From Streptomyces sp. GQFP (GTDB lineage: Bacteria > Actinomycetota > Actinomycetes > Streptomycetales > Streptomycetaceae): a DNA stretch of 64,000 nt. Positions 36,544-44,510 of this stretch are shown one piece after another. The notes under the pieces are model-generated. The model was given only the letters and a program-made list of their open reading frames with translations, made no database searches and had not been told where the DNA came from. The stretch is taken from assembly GCF_021545335.1 (NCBI RefSeq), contig NZ_CP089312.1, forward strand, positions 248,001-312,000, written 5' to 3'. Both the position numbers and the translations under genes were made by a program. Positions within the stretch are counted from its first letter, which is position 1. Each line of letters starts with the position of its first letter.

Positions 36544-36933
36544 TTATTCGGCCTGGTGCACGATCTGGATCAGGTTGCCGCAGGTGTCGTCCAGCACTGC
36601 CGTGGTGACGGGGCCCATCTCCATCGGCTCCTGGGTGAACCGCACGCCGAGCCCGCGCAGCCGGTCGAACTCCGCGTGCACATCCTCCACGGCGAAGGCG
36701 GTGGCCGGGATGCCGTCCTTGACCAGCGCGTCCTTGTACGGCTTCACCGCGGGATGGCCGGAGGGCTCCAGGAGCAGTTCGGTCCCGTCGGGGTCCTCGG
36801 GCGAGACCACGGTCAGCCAGCGGTCCGCGCCGATCGGGACCTCGGTCTTCTTCACGAAGCCCAGCACGTCCGTGTAGAAGCGCAGGGCCTTGTCCTGGTC
36901 GTCGACGAAGACGCTGGTCAGGTGGATCCTCAT
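36544..36933 (-). CDS. Single-domain VOC protein
   Basis: 129 residues: HLTSVFVDDQDKALRFYTD, TELLLEPSGHPAV, FAVEDVHAEFDRLRGLGV and a C-terminal strand GNLIQIVHQ. Homodimers of this class are glyoxalase-like enzymes or drug-binding proteins. The ATG at 36933 has GAGAGGG upstream. It is followed closely by the DinB gene and lies 52 bp after the dipeptide-transport operon, with which it might be co-transcribed. Confidence 0.9.
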   Translation of the reverse strand: MRIHLTSVFVDDQDKALRFYTDVLGFVKKTEVPIGADRWLTVVSPEDPDGTELLLEPSGHPAVKPYKDALVKDGIPATAFAVEDVHAEFDRLRGLGVRFTQEPMEMGPVTTAVLDDTCGNLIQIVHQAE

Positions 36934-36985
36934 GGTGCCCTCTCTCGGTTCGGGTCACCGAAGGTGCGGTGCCTCTCCCGCATCA

Positions 36986-37810
36986 TCACGCAACCAGCGG
37001 TCGTACGCCGCCGGGGTCCCAGCCCTCATGGGGCACCGAATCGAGCAGAAGTCTCGTGTACGGATCCTGCGGGTCGCTCAGTACCCGCACCGTCGGTCCC
37101 TGCTCGACCACGACTCCGCGCCGCATGACCACCGTCTCGTCCGTGATGTGCTGGACGACGGCCAGGTCATGGCTGACGAAGACCAGGGCGACCCCGGTGT
37201 CCCGGCGGATCTCGCCGAGGAGCTGGAGGATCTGCGCCTGGATCGACACGTCCAGCGCGGCGACCGCCTCGTCGAGGACCAGGATCCGGGGGTCGACGGC
37301 GAGGGCGCGGGCGATGGCGAGCCGCTGCCGCTGGCCGCCGGAGAGGGCGTGGGGCCGCGCGTCTCCCTCCCGGCTGCCGAGGCCGACCTGGTCAAGCAGG
37401 GCGGCAACCCGCGCGTCCGGCTCGGGGTGCCGGTGCAGGCGCAGCGCCGTGCGCAGGCACTGACGGGAGGTCAGTCGCGGATCGAGCGAGACGTACGGAT
37501 CCTGGAAGACCATCTGGATGTCGCGGGCGCGGGCCAGCCGGTCACGACGCCCGAGCCTGCCCCGCCCGTGTGCGCGGTCCTTGCCCTCGACGGCGATCGT
37601 GCCGGAGTCTGGCCGGAGCAGGCCGACGAGCATGCGCGCGACCGTGCTCTTGCCGGAGCCCGATTCGCCGACGATGCCGACGGATCCGCCTCGGGGCACG
37701 GTGAAGGACACCTGGTCGGCGGCGGTCAGGCGCTCGCCGCCGGGCAGCCGGTAGGTCTTGGTCACGCCGTCCACGACGAGCAGCGGCTGGGTCGGCGAGG
37801 TGCCGGTCAT
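36986..37810 (-). CDS. Dipeptide-type ABC importer ATPase (DppF/OppF-like)
   Basis: 274 residues from ATG 37810, overlapping the upstream ATPase stop (ATGA). Walker A GESGSGKST, Q-loop MVFQDPYVSLDPR, signature LSGGQRQRLAIARAL, Walker B ILVLDEAVAALDVS, with the switch histidine in VSHDLAV. Ends at PYTRLLLDSVPHEGW, and lacks the long Cys-containing C-terminus found in its partner. Last gene of the five-gene importer. Confidence 0.93.
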   Translation of the reverse strand: MTGTSPTQPLLVVDGVTKTYRLPGGERLTAADQVSFTVPRGGSVGIVGESGSGKSTVARMLVGLLRPDSGTIAVEGKDRAHGRGRLGRRDRLARARDIQMVFQDPYVSLDPRLTSRQCLRTALRLHRHPEPDARVAALLDQVGLGSREGDARPHALSGGQRQRLAIARALAVDPRILVLDEAVAALDVSIQAQILQLLGEIRRDTGVALVFVSHDLAVVQHITDETVVMRRGVVVEQGPTVRVLSDPQDPYTRLLLDSVPHEGWDPGGVRPLVA

Positions 37811-38799
37811 GACGTACTCCTGACTGCCGGGGCGGCGGGTTGCGCGGACAGGTCGGGGAGGCGTCGGCAGGCTGCCGTGCCGCCGCCCTCGACGGGGACC
37901 AGCTCGGGCGGCCCGCTCTCGCACTCGGGCTCGGCGTGGGGGCAGCGCGGGGCGAACGGGCAGCCGGTGAAGTGCTCGGCGAGGGACGGGGGTTTGCCGG
38001 GGATCGGTCGCAGCACCCGGGTGGTGTCGCCCAGTTCGGGCGAGCAGTCGAGCAGGCCTCGGGTGTAGGGGTGCCGGGCGTCCGTGAAGAGGCGGCCGGC
38101 CTGCTGTTCCTCGACGATCCGGCCCGCGTACATGACGTACACGCGGTCGCAGTAGGCGGCGGCGAGATGCAGGTCGTGGGTGATGAAGAGGAGCCCGAGG
38201 TCGCGCTCGGCGCGCAGCTTGCGCAGCAGGGCGAGGATCTCGGCCTGGGTGGTGACGTCCAGGGCGCTGGTCGCCTCGTCGGCGAGGAGGAGGCGGGGTT
38301 CGGCGGCGAGGGCGCCGGCGATGACGACGCGTTGCAGCATGCCGCCGGACATCTCGTGCGGGTGCTGGCGGATGCGCTGTTCCGGGTCGGGCAGGCCGAC
38401 GGCGTCGAGGAGTTCGACGGCGCGGAGGCGGGCGGCGCGCTTGTCCAACTGCCCGGTGGCGAGGAGCCGTTCGACGAGGAAGTCGCCGACGCGGCGGACC
38501 GGGTTGAGTGCGGAGCGGGGGTCCTGGTGGACCATCGCGACCGTCCTGGCCCGGTGTTCGCGCAGGCGCGGACCGTTCATCGTGAGCACGTCGGTGCCGT
38601 CGACCAGGGCCCGGCCGCTGGCCCGGGCTTCGTCGGGAAGGATACGCAGGGCGGCCTTGGCGGTGGTGGACTTGCCGGAGCCGGATTCTCCGACGAGTCC
38701 GACGACCTCGCCGGTGCGGACCGTGAGGGAGATATCGGCGAGCAACGGCCGGGCGGCGCCCGGGAGTTGGACGGTCAGGTTCTCGATGTCGAGCAGCAT
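37807..38799 (-). CDS. Dipeptide-type ABC importer ATPase (DppD/OppD-like)
   Basis: 330 residues. Walker A GESGSGKST, Q-loop MVHQDPRSALNPV, signature MSGGMLQRVVIAGAL, Walker B LLLADEATSALDVT. A C-terminal oligo_HPY region has the cysteine set CPFAPRCPHAEPEC; in the DppD/OppD family such cysteines bind an iron-sulfur cluster. Eight bases downstream of the DppC-like permease gene. Pairs with the DppF-like subunit on the cytoplasmic face. Confidence 0.93.
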   Translation of the reverse strand: MLLDIENLTVQLPGAARPLLADISLTVRTGEVVGLVGESGSGKSTTAKAALRILPDEARASGRALVDGTDVLTMNGPRLREHRARTVAMVHQDPRSALNPVRRVGDFLVERLLATGQLDKRAARLRAVELLDAVGLPDPEQRIRQHPHEMSGGMLQRVVIAGALAAEPRLLLADEATSALDVTTQAEILALLRKLRAERDLGLLFITHDLHLAAAYCDRVYVMYAGRIVEEQQAGRLFTDARHPYTRGLLDCSPELGDTTRVLRPIPGKPPSLAEHFTGCPFAPRCPHAEPECESGPPELVPVEGGGTAACRRLPDLSAQPAAPAVRSTS

Positions 38800-38806
38800 G
38801 CGCGCG

Positions 38807-39673
38807 CTACCTCCTGGCGCCGAGCCGGTCGGCGGCCCAGACGCCGACCACGTTGAAGGCCACCACGACGGCGGCGATGGCGGTGCCCGGCACGAGTGCG
38901 GGGAGCAGGGCGTTCTGGACGATGGCGGCCTGCCCCTCCTGCACCATCAGACCCCAGTCGGAGCTGGGCGGCTGGGCGCCGAAGCCGAGGTAGCTGAGGG
39001 TGGCCAGGCCCATCAGGGCCTCGCCGAACAGGACGACGAGGTAGCCGACGACGGACCGGGCCAGGTTGGGCACGAGATGGGCCACGCAGATACGGGTGCC
39101 GCTCATGCCGAGGACCCGGTAGGCGTCGATGTACGCCTTGGACCGTTCGGCCAGCGCGACACTGCGCGTGTACTTGGCGATCGTCGGGGCGTAGGCCAGC
39201 CCGAGGGCGATCACGGACGTGGTCATGCCGGCCCCGAACACCGCGATGATCAGTACGACGAACAGCAGGCCCGGGAAGGCGTACATGACGTCGGTGATCC
39301 GGGACAGCAGGGTGTCGACCCAGCCGCCGTGCCACGCGGCGACCGTGCCGAGGGTGACGCCCAGCACGGAGGCGAGGAGCAGCAGGAGTAGCGGGGCGAG
39401 GAGGCTGGTGCGGGCGCCGTACAGCACCCGGGAGAGCAGGTCCTGGCCGGAGGCGTCGGTGCCGAGGGGGTGGGCGCCGCTGGTGCCGACCAGGGAGGAC
39501 GACAGGTCGATGGCGTCCGGTGCGTACGGGGCGAGGAGCGGGGCGAAGGCCGCGGCGAGCACCACGAGGGCGAGGAAGACCGCGGCGACGGTCACGCCCC
39601 ACGGGCGGCGGGCCCGTTTCACGGCGACCGGCAGGACGGCCGCCGGGACGGCCTCGGCGGGCAGGGCGGTCAT
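38807..39673 (-). CDS. Dipeptide-type ABC importer permease (DppC-like)
   Basis: 288 residues, six predicted helices. The OppC-type N-terminal helix is followed by LLAPYAPDAIDLSSSLVG and HPLGTDASGQDLLSRVLYG, and the EAA loop (YIDAYRVLGMSGTRICVAH) that contacts the ATPase is clear. Its start overlaps the stop of the DppB gene (ATGA), so the two permeases are made together. Confidence 0.93.
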   Translation of the reverse strand: MTALPAEAVPAAVLPVAVKRARRPWGVTVAAVFLALVVLAAAFAPLLAPYAPDAIDLSSSLVGTSGAHPLGTDASGQDLLSRVLYGARTSLLAPLLLLLLASVLGVTLGTVAAWHGGWVDTLLSRITDVMYAFPGLLFVVLIIAVFGAGMTTSVIALGLAYAPTIAKYTRSVALAERSKAYIDAYRVLGMSGTRICVAHLVPNLARSVVGYLVVLFGEALMGLATLSYLGFGAQPPSSDWGLMVQEGQAAIVQNALLPALVPGTAIAAVVVAFNVVGVWAADRLGARR

Positions 39674-40623
39674 GCGGTGCTCCTCATGGCGGTCAGGCGG
39701 GGGTCGAGCAGGGGGTGCACGAGGTCCACGACGGTGGTGACGACGATGTAGGAGGTGACCATCAGCAGCAGGACCGCCTGGGCGACCGGGAAGTCATGGG
39801 TGTTGATGGCGCCGACCAGTAGGGAGCCGATACCGCTCAGGCCGAAGACCGTCTCTACGGCTACCGTGCCGGCGAGCATGCCCGCGGTGACCAGGCCGCA
39901 CATGGTGACGATGGGGCCGAGGGCGTTGCGCAGGATGTGCCGTCTGATGATCTGCCGTTCGGGCAGCCCGGCGGACCGTGCCACCGCCACGTGTTCGGCG
40001 GCGCCCGCCTCCACCATGGCCTGCCGGGTGACCCGGCTGATGACGGCGAGCGAACCGAGCGCCATGGCCACGGCGGGCAGGGTGAGGTGGTGGAGGGTGC
40101 CGCCGACGCCCTCGCCGCTGCCGGTCACGGGGAACCAGCCGAGCTTCACGCCGAAGAGGGCGACGAGGGCGATCCCTCCGACGAAGGACGGCACGGACGC
40201 GGCGAGCGTGGTGGTGCCGACGACGGCCGAGTCGACCCAGCCGCCCTGGCGGATCGCCGCGAGGATGCCCGCGCCGACCCCGAGGACCACGAACAGCACG
40301 GTGGCGTACGCGACGAGGACGAGGGTCGTCGGGAAGCGCGAGGCCAGCAGGTCGGAGACCTGGTCGCTGTACTGGAAGGAGCGGCCGAGGTCGAGGTGGA
40401 CGCAGTCCCACAGCCAGCGGCCGTACTGGACGACCAGGGGCTCGTCCAGGTGGTACTGGGCGCGGACACTGGCCAGCCGTTCGGGGGTGAGCTTGTCCCG
40501 GCCGCCCGCGAGGAACACCGCGGGGTCGCCGGGGGCCGCGTAGACGGCGGCGAAGATCACGAACGAGGAGGCCAGCAGGGTGGCCAGCAGTCCCGAGAGC
40601 CGTCGGCCGATGGCGACGATCAT
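39670..40623 (-). CDS. Dipeptide-type ABC importer permease (DppB-like)
   Basis: 317 residues from ATG 40623. Six helices. N-terminal FVIFAAVYAAPGDPAVF is the OppB/DppB signature and the EAA loop is AEHVAVARSAGLPERQIIRRH. It starts six bases after the stop of the binding-protein gene and overlaps the DppC gene. Confidence 0.93.
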   Translation of the reverse strand: MIVAIGRRLSGLLATLLASSFVIFAAVYAAPGDPAVFLAGGRDKLTPERLASVRAQYHLDEPLVVQYGRWLWDCVHLDLGRSFQYSDQVSDLLASRFPTTLVLVAYATVLFVVLGVGAGILAAIRQGGWVDSAVVGTTTLAASVPSFVGGIALVALFGVKLGWFPVTGSGEGVGGTLHHLTLPAVAMALGSLAVISRVTRQAMVEAGAAEHVAVARSAGLPERQIIRRHILRNALGPIVTMCGLVTAGMLAGTVAVETVFGLSGIGSLLVGAINTHDFPVAQAVLLLMVTSYIVVTTVVDLVHPLLDPRLTAMRSTA

Positions 40624-40628
40624 GCGGT

Positions 40629-42275
40629 TCAGCCCTTCTTGGCGCCGAGCTGTGCGGCCCAGGGAGAGTAGAGGTAGGCCATGGAGGCGGGCGGGCCGGT
40701 CAGTTCGCTGTTCAGGGTGAGGATGGTGGGCGTCTGGGCGACGGGGATCCACACGGCCGCGTCGGCGAACTCGCGCTGGATGTCCACGACGAGGGCGGCG
40801 CGCTTCTTGTCGTCGATGGTACGAAGTGCCTCCTCGACCTTGGCGTCGTAGTCGGCGCTCTTGAATCCGACCCAGTTGTTCGAGCTGTCGGACAGGGCGT
40901 TGTCGTAGAAGCCGATGGGGTCGCTCTTGGAGATGTACCAGTCGGCGACCAGGACGTCGAAGTCGGCGCGGGCGCCCTTGTCTCCGTAGGCCTCCTGGTA
41001 GGCGGAGGAGGGCAGGGTCTTGATCTCGCCCTTGAGGCCGAGCTGGGTGAGGGCGGCGCGGACGGCGTTGGCGATGACCAGGCGGCCCTGGGTGCTGTCG
41101 GTGCCGATCACTATGGGTCCGGTCGGCGCGGACTTGGCCTGCTTGACGAGTTCCTTGGCCTTGGCGAGGTCCTCGGCGTCCGGGGTCGCCGGGGCTTCGG
41201 TGAGCTGCTTCTGGGCGGCGGCGAAGGTCGCCTTCTCGTAGCCCCAGGAGCCGGAGCCGACGGGCGTCGCCCAGGGTTCGGCGAGGCCGCCGTAACCAGC
41301 TTTCGCGATGCCTGCGCGGTCCAGCACAAGGGACAGGGCCCGGCGGATGTCCGGGTCGGCGAGGCCGCCGCGCTCGGTGGGCAGAAGGGCGAGGGTGGCG
41401 GTGCTCGGGCCGTAGTACTGGGTCAGGCCCTTGGTGCCGCGCAGGGAGGCCGCCGCGCCGGGGGTGTCGGCGTAGGCGCCGTCGGCGGCGCCGGTCTTCA
41501 GCGCGTTGACCATCGCGCTGTCGTCGGCCCAGTGGAAGACGACCTGCTTGGTGAGCGGCTTCTTGCCCCAGTAGGTGTCGGAGGCGGTCAGCGTGACGGA
41601 GTCGCCGGACTTCCAGCGGCTCAGCTCGTACGGTCCTGAACAGGCGTCGCCCTGGCCGGGGGTGCCGAAGTCGTCGCCCGCCTTTTTGACCTGCGCGTCG
41701 TTGTAGACGAGGCCGGCGTCGCCTGCGAGGGCCTTGGTGAACAGGGCGTCGGGCTGCTTGAACGTGATGGTGATCTCGCGGTCACCGGTCTTGGTCATCT
41801 TGTCGACGTTGCCGAACTCGTCGGACTGCTCCATCTCCGGCTCGGCGTGCCGGCGCAGGCTGAACAGGGCGTCGTCGGCGGTCATCGGGGAACCGTCGTG
41901 GAAGGTGACGCCGTCGCGCAGAGTGAGTACGAGGGTCTTCGCGTCCGGTCTGCTCTCCTTCGCCACGAGCGAGGGCTGTACGGACATGTCGGGCTGGAGT
42001 TGGTAGAGGCGTTCGCACACGTTGCTGAGGACGGTGCGGCCGGCGCTGCCGCCCTGGGTGTCGAGGTCGAGGGACTCCGGCTCGTCCGCCAGCAGCCAGT
42101 CCACGGAGGCGACGGAACCGGTGGCGGGGGCCGTGGTGGGAGTGAGTTCGAGCTTGGTGACGTCGACGGCGGCGCCGTCGCCCGCGGAGGAGCCGGTGTC
42201 GGCTCCGCTACAGGCGGCGGTGAGGGCCAGCGCTCCGGCGAGGCCTGCGGCCGCGACAGCGGACTTGAGCTTCAT
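40629..42275 (-). CDS. Dipeptide-type ABC importer substrate-binding lipoprotein (SBP family 5)
   Basis: 548 residues. Lipoprotein signal MKLKSAVAAAG...LTAAC with the lipidated cysteine at C22. SBP_bac_5 fold: ILADEPESLDLD-like LLADEPESLDLDTQ, LVLTLRDGVTFHDGSPMTADD (read in two halves) and the DIRRALSLVLDR region. It captures the substrate outside the cell, probably a peptide or peptide-like compound; the residues seen do not decide which. Located between a C45 hydrolase gene and the permease genes, all on one strand with short gaps. Confidence 0.93.
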   Translation of the reverse strand: MKLKSAVAAAGLAGALALTAACSGADTGSSAGDGAAVDVTKLELTPTTAPATGSVASVDWLLADEPESLDLDTQGGSAGRTVLSNVCERLYQLQPDMSVQPSLVAKESRPDAKTLVLTLRDGVTFHDGSPMTADDALFSLRRHAEPEMEQSDEFGNVDKMTKTGDREITITFKQPDALFTKALAGDAGLVYNDAQVKKAGDDFGTPGQGDACSGPYELSRWKSGDSVTLTASDTYWGKKPLTKQVVFHWADDSAMVNALKTGAADGAYADTPGAAASLRGTKGLTQYYGPSTATLALLPTERGGLADPDIRRALSLVLDRAGIAKAGYGGLAEPWATPVGSGSWGYEKATFAAAQKQLTEAPATPDAEDLAKAKELVKQAKSAPTGPIVIGTDSTQGRLVIANAVRAALTQLGLKGEIKTLPSSAYQEAYGDKGARADFDVLVADWYISKSDPIGFYDNALSDSSNNWVGFKSADYDAKVEEALRTIDDKKRAALVVDIQREFADAAVWIPVAQTPTILTLNSELTGPPASMAYLYSPWAAQLGAKKG

Positions 42276-42328
42276 GACAGTGCTCCTGGGCGGAAAACGG
42301 GAATCCGGGATTTCGGGAGTGGGGGCCT

Positions 42329-43483
42329 TCAGTTCGGGGCGTGGGGACCGTCGTAGAGGTTCCAGGGGAGGTGCTGGTACTCGCGGTCGCAGGGCGTGCC
42401 GGCCGTGACGTGGTAGTCGCCGGCGGTGAGGTCCACACAGGAGGACACCAGCGTCGTCCAGTGCTTGACCTCGGGCTCCCGCGGGTCGGCGTGGGTGCAC
42501 AGCGACTCGGGGTAGCCGAGGTGGTCCGACATCGACTGCTTGATCAGCTTGCGGGTCTCGTCCGGGCCGGTGGCGTCGCGCAGCCGGCGCAGACCTTCCT
42601 CGGCGCGTGGCACGCGTACGAGGGAGTCGGGCGACAGGGGCCGGTATCCGTCGGCCAGGGCCGTGGGGACACCTGCCTGGTAGTGGTTGCCGTGCACGAG
42701 CAGGCCGTCGGTCGGATACAACCAGCCGTGGCCCGCCGGGGTGGTCTCCAGGTCGACGGCGAAGCCCTCCCGGCAGGTGAGCAGGGCGTTGCTCGCGATG
42801 TGGGCGCGGGTGCGGCACAGCACGTTGAGGGCGTCGGTGATGCTGGGCTGGTCCAGGACACTGCGCCGGATCACGGTCTGGGGCAGGCCGACGGCTTCGT
42901 CGAAGCGGCCGCCGAGGCCGTTGGCGTTGAGGGCGATCCCCGCCGAGCTGGCTCCCTGCCGGCCGATCTGCCCGGCCTCCACCTGCATCAGCAGGGTCGG
43001 CTTGGGCGGCTGGACGATACGGAGCATGACCACCGTGTCCTGGACACCGGCCCGCCAGTCCCAGTTCTGGCCTGCCCAGACATGGCCGTCGCCGCTGGCG
43101 GGCCCGTAGGCGGCGAAGGAGGTGCAACCCTCGGCGGGCTCCTCCTCGCGCATCCCACTGACCTCATGCATCCCGCTGAAGGAGTCGTCGTAGATGACCT
43201 CGCCGCGCGCGTTCAGCGCCAGTACGTCGAGCAGATCGACGCCCGCGCCGTCGGCGATGCCCTGCATCTCCTCCACCAGGTGGGGCGCGTAGTCCCGGAC
43301 GGGGTCGAGCCAGCGGGCGGCGCGGGCGGTGACCTGCTGCCAGGTAAGGCCCGACGAGGCGCCGAAGGCCTCCTCGTAGTAGCCGAGGGAAGCCGCCAGT
43401 TGTCCGGCCACGGCCTCTCCGTACTGCCTGCCACGCTGGGCCGGAGTACCGGAGATCTCGACGACCGGAAGACTGTGCTGCAT
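42329..43483 (-). CDS. C45 family autoproteolytic acyltransferase/hydrolase (Ntn-hydrolase)
   Basis: 384 residues from ATG 43483, with GAGGAG upstream. Homologous to the isopenicillin N acyltransferase family: the N-terminal part ends at EEEPAEGCTSFAAYGP, where the Gly-Cys bond (C120) is the expected self-cleavage site and the cysteine becomes the nucleophile. WAGQNWDW and SSAGIALNANGLG are family signatures. Such enzymes hydrolyse or transfer N-acyl groups on peptides or beta-lactams. First gene of the importer operon, so it likely acts on the imported compound; no signal peptide, hence cytoplasmic. Confidence 0.88.
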   Translation of the reverse strand: MQHSLPVVEISGTPAQRGRQYGEAVAGQLAASLGYYEEAFGASSGLTWQQVTARAARWLDPVRDYAPHLVEEMQGIADGAGVDLLDVLALNARGEVIYDDSFSGMHEVSGMREEEPAEGCTSFAAYGPASGDGHVWAGQNWDWRAGVQDTVVMLRIVQPPKPTLLMQVEAGQIGRQGASSAGIALNANGLGGRFDEAVGLPQTVIRRSVLDQPSITDALNVLCRTRAHIASNALLTCREGFAVDLETTPAGHGWLYPTDGLLVHGNHYQAGVPTALADGYRPLSPDSLVRVPRAEEGLRRLRDATGPDETRKLIKQSMSDHLGYPESLCTHADPREPEVKHWTTLVSSCVDLTAGDYHVTAGTPCDREYQHLPWNLYDGPHAPN

Positions 43484-43522
43484 ACGGGGGCTCCTCGAAA
43501 GACACATGTGCCGTAACATTCG

Positions 43523-43546
43523 TTCCGAAAGTTCGACTTTCTGGAA
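43523..43546. promoter_or_regulatory. Candidate RpiR operator
   Basis: TTCCGAAAGT-TCG-ACTTTCTGGAA (43523-43546) is an inverted repeat with one inserted base in the right arm. It is flanked by AACATTCG and CGTGATGTT, which extend the symmetry loosely. GAAA...TTTC cores are typical of RpiR-family sites. It lies centrally between the divergent C45 hydrolase and regulator genes. Confidence 0.55.
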
Positions 43547-43585
43547 CGTGATGTTCAGAGAGTAACGTCGGTGACGTAGGAGTCA

Positions 43586-44503
43586 ATGGCTGTAATGGCG
43601 ATTTCAAAAACGGGCAGTGCCGCCCCCGGAGGGCTCACGCGTCTGCGCGCCGCCGTCCGCGACCAGTGGGACGAGCTGTCCGCCTCCGAGCAGACGGTCG
43701 CGCAGTACCTGGTCAGCGCCCCTGCCGAGAAGCTGATGTTCGCCAGCGCCCAGGAGCTGGGGAGCGCCAGCGGCACCAGCAACGCGACGGTCGTACGCGC
43801 CCTCCAACGATTGGGTTACGCAGGTCTGCCGGCGCTCAAGCGGGAGCTGGCGGCCGACTTCACCGCGGCCACGGCCCCCGATGTCCGGCTGGCGCAGCGC
43901 ATCGCGCATGTCGGCAAGGACCTGGAGAACATCTGGAGCGACATCTTCGAGGAGACCCAGGAGCGCATCGACCAGTGCCGGCGGCTCACCGGGACGGAGG
44001 CGCTCGAACGGGCGGTCGCCGCGCTCGCCGAGGCCCGTGAGGTGCTGTGTTACGGGGCCGCCGCGTGTGAACTCGGGGCGCGCCACCTGGCCCGGTCGCT
44101 CGGCCGCATCGGCCGCCGCGCCCGTTTCGCGGGCGAGACCGGCTTCGCGCTCGCCGACTCGCTGCTCACCCTGGGGCAGGGCGACGCCGTGGTGATCTTC
44201 CAGCCGGGACGGCCGCTGCCGGAGCTGACGGTCCTGGTGGAACGGGCCCGCGCGGTCGGTGCCAAGGTCGTGTTCGTCACCGACGAGCTGAGCGAGGCCT
44301 TCGAGGACCGCGTCGACGCCGTACTGATCGCGCCCGGCACCCCGACCGGAATCACCAACGAGGTCCTGACCGCCCTGATCGTGGCGGACGCGCTCCTGCT
44401 CGCCCTGACCGCCCTGGACGAGACGTCGGCGGTCGAGCACTCCCACCAGCTCAACGCACTGCGGGCCCTGCTGCCGGGGGAACAGGGGAACCGTCGCGGC
44501 TGA
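43586..44503 (+). CDS. RpiR/MurR family transcriptional regulator
   Basis: 305 residues from ATG 43586, TAGGAG just upstream. N-terminal RpiR helix-turn-helix (~25-90: LSASEQTVAQYLVSAP, GTSNATVVRALQRLGYAG), C-terminal SIS domain (~135-270: VLCYGAAACELGARHLA, DAVVIFQPGRPLPE, VVFVTDELSE). SIS domains normally bind phosphosugars, so an amino-sugar or muropeptide-linked signal is possible. Divergent from the C45 hydrolase-ABC importer operon, which it presumably controls through the palindrome between them. Confidence 0.9.
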   Translation: MAVMAISKTGSAAPGGLTRLRAAVRDQWDELSASEQTVAQYLVSAPAEKLMFASAQELGSASGTSNATVVRALQRLGYAGLPALKRELAADFTAATAPDVRLAQRIAHVGKDLENIWSDIFEETQERIDQCRRLTGTEALERAVAALAEAREVLCYGAAACELGARHLARSLGRIGRRARFAGETGFALADSLLTLGQGDAVVIFQPGRPLPELTVLVERARAVGAKVVFVTDELSEAFEDRVDAVLIAPGTPTGITNEVLTALIVADALLLALTALDETSAVEHSHQLNALRALLPGEQGNRRG

Positions 44504-44510
44504 GGGGCTA

